NCBI GenBank assembly: GCA_902782965.1
Contig: CACZPG010000192.1
Location: 1 to 7,062 of the forward strand
Direction of reading: 5' to 3'
Length of the DNA: 7,062 bases
Origin: an uncultured Lachnospiraceae bacterium
GTDB taxonomy: Bacteria > Bacillota > Clostridia > Lachnospirales > Lachnospiraceae
How positions within the stretch are numbered: position 1 is the first letter of the stretch; each line of letters begins with the position of its first letter. Of this stretch, positions 6,794 through 7,062 are shown in pieces. The notes below the pieces were generated by a model. That model was not told where the DNA came from, ran no database searches, and saw nothing but the letters and a program-made list of their open reading frames with translations. A program made the translations under genes and the position numbers.

Positions 6794-6799
6794 CCTCCT
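6794..6799 (-). promoter_or_regulatory. Ribosome binding site that fixes the ATPase GTG start
   Basis: A perfect minus-strand AGGAGG, followed eight bases later by GTG (6785-6783). Under the longer ATG-initiated reading this site would be buried in coding sequence (the QEV codons), while the ATG at 6836 has no Shine-Dalgarno sequence. Confidence 0.85.
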
Positions 6800-6846
6800 G
6801 ATTAATAATATTGGAGATTAAAAATTTTAACCCCATAGCTTTGTTA

Positions 6847-6855
6847 ATTATATCA
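6847..6855 (-). promoter_or_regulatory. Extended -10 promoter of the ATPase-EAL unit
   Basis: Minus-strand TGATATAAT is a perfect extended -10 (TGn plus TATAAT). No recognisable -35 exists at 16-18 bp, as is usual for extended -10 promoters. An AT-only block (6880-6890) sits where an UP element would lie. Transcription would start near 6840, giving a leader of about 55 nt to the GTG. Confidence 0.7.
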
Positions 6856-6879
6856 TACTTTTAACCTAAAGCATAAAAT

Positions 6880-6910
6880 AAATTATAAAATTTTTGTTTT
6901 TTTATAATTT
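6880..6910. repeat. AT-only inverted repeat at the centre of the divergent promoters
   Basis: Arms AAATTATAAAA (6880-6890) and TTTTATAATTT (6900-6910) are perfect 11-bp complements around the 9-base interval TTTTTGTTT. Each arm falls about 40-50 bp upstream of the predicted transcription start of the promoter on its side, the usual UP-element position for the RNA polymerase alpha C-terminal domain. A transcript hairpin is not expected to matter because the dyad lies upstream of both starts. Confidence 0.6.
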
Positions 6911-6934
6911 TTATTCCTAAACTATATTAATGTA

Positions 6935-6943
6935 TGATAAAAT
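6935..6943 (+). promoter_or_regulatory. Extended -10 promoter of the flavin reductase-domain gene
   Basis: Plus-strand TGATAAAAT has TGn plus a five-of-six -10 match. It lies in the larger string GTATGATAAAAT, almost identical to GTATGATATAAT of the opposing promoter. No -35 is evident. The predicted start near 6950 gives a leader of about 44 nt with AAAGGAGGT at 6981-6989. Confidence 0.6.
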
Positions 6944-6993
6944 GAATTCAGTGGTAAAAATCAAAAAGCAAACCTGCAATAAAGGAGGTATAT

Positions 6994-7062
6994 ATGGACA
7001 AAAAAGCTATGTATAAGCTGTCATACGGACTCTTTGTACTGACTACAAAACTTGGTGATAAA
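6994..7062 (+). CDS. Flavin reductase-domain protein, N-terminal fragment (runs off right edge)
   Basis: Only 23 codons are present, beginning MDKKAMYKLSYGLFVLTTK. The K-x-x-Y-x-x-S-Y-G-L-F/Y-V-L-T pattern is typical of the first strand of the flavin reductase-like FMN-binding domain of anaerobes, found alone (flavoredoxin type) or fused to rubredoxin (high-molecular-weight rubredoxin) and linked by family knowledge to electron transfer to oxygen- or NO-reducing flavodiiron proteins. Which form this is cannot be told from the fragment. The start is secure: AAAGGAGGT at 6981-6989 lies five bases before the ATG when measured from AGGAGG. It is divergent from the ATPase gene and shares the symmetric promoter region. 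Confidence 0.72.
   Translation, partial: MDKKAMYKLSYGLFVLTTKLGDK

Noticed and set aside
1..7062. CRISPR array, tRNA or rRNA gene, insertion sequence, prophage or defence island
   Set aside because: No spaced direct repeats, tRNA-like cloverleaf, transposase or phage genes are apparent on either strand; a HerA-like ATPase alone, without a NurA or Sir2-type nuclease partner, does not make a defence system.

Overview
The window reads as an ordinary chromosomal stretch of a low-GC, Gram-positive anaerobe, most likely a Lachnospiraceae-type clostridium (Butyrivibrio/Roseburia-like). This rests on AT-rich spacers, strong AGGAGG ribosome binding sites, a GAPDH start of the clostridial type, a secreted NlpC/P60 protein with Ig-like domains, an EAL-PAS protein of a kind common in that family, and the start of a flavin reductase-domain protein. 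The taxonomic call is inference from protein style; no marker gene settles it.

Layout: the first 51 bases hold the start of gap (minus strand, running off the left edge). A 261-bp spacer carries its likely promoter and a hairpin. Next is a secreted NlpC/P60 cell-wall hydrolase (minus), then a 280-bp divergent spacer with a near-perfect 20-bp palindrome, then a PHP-family histidinol-phosphatase-like gene (plus). A strong bidirectional terminator separates that gene from a convergent minus-strand pair. The pair is a HerA-like (DUF853) ATPase followed 55 bp downstream by an EAL-domain c-di-GMP phosphodiesterase with two C-terminal PAS-like regions. At the right edge, divergent from the ATPase, a flavin reductase-domain gene begins and runs off the window.

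Functionally the genes are a mosaic rather than one pathway: glycolysis (gap), peptidoglycan remodelling (NlpC/P60), histidine biosynthesis or another phosphoester hydrolysis (PHP), c-di-GMP turnover (EAL) and an ATPase of unclear role. Only the ATPase and EAL genes look co-transcribed. I do not see a clearly new multi-gene system.

The points most worth a second look are these: the symmetric divergent promoter region around base 6895, where both promoters have the same extended -10 element and the same AT-rich upstream arm at identical offsets; an 11-residue repeat helix in the ATPase; the pairing of that ATPase with a c-di-GMP phosphodiesterase; and two start-codon corrections (ATPase GTG at 6785, NlpC/P60 ATG at 2091) supported by ribosome binding sites.
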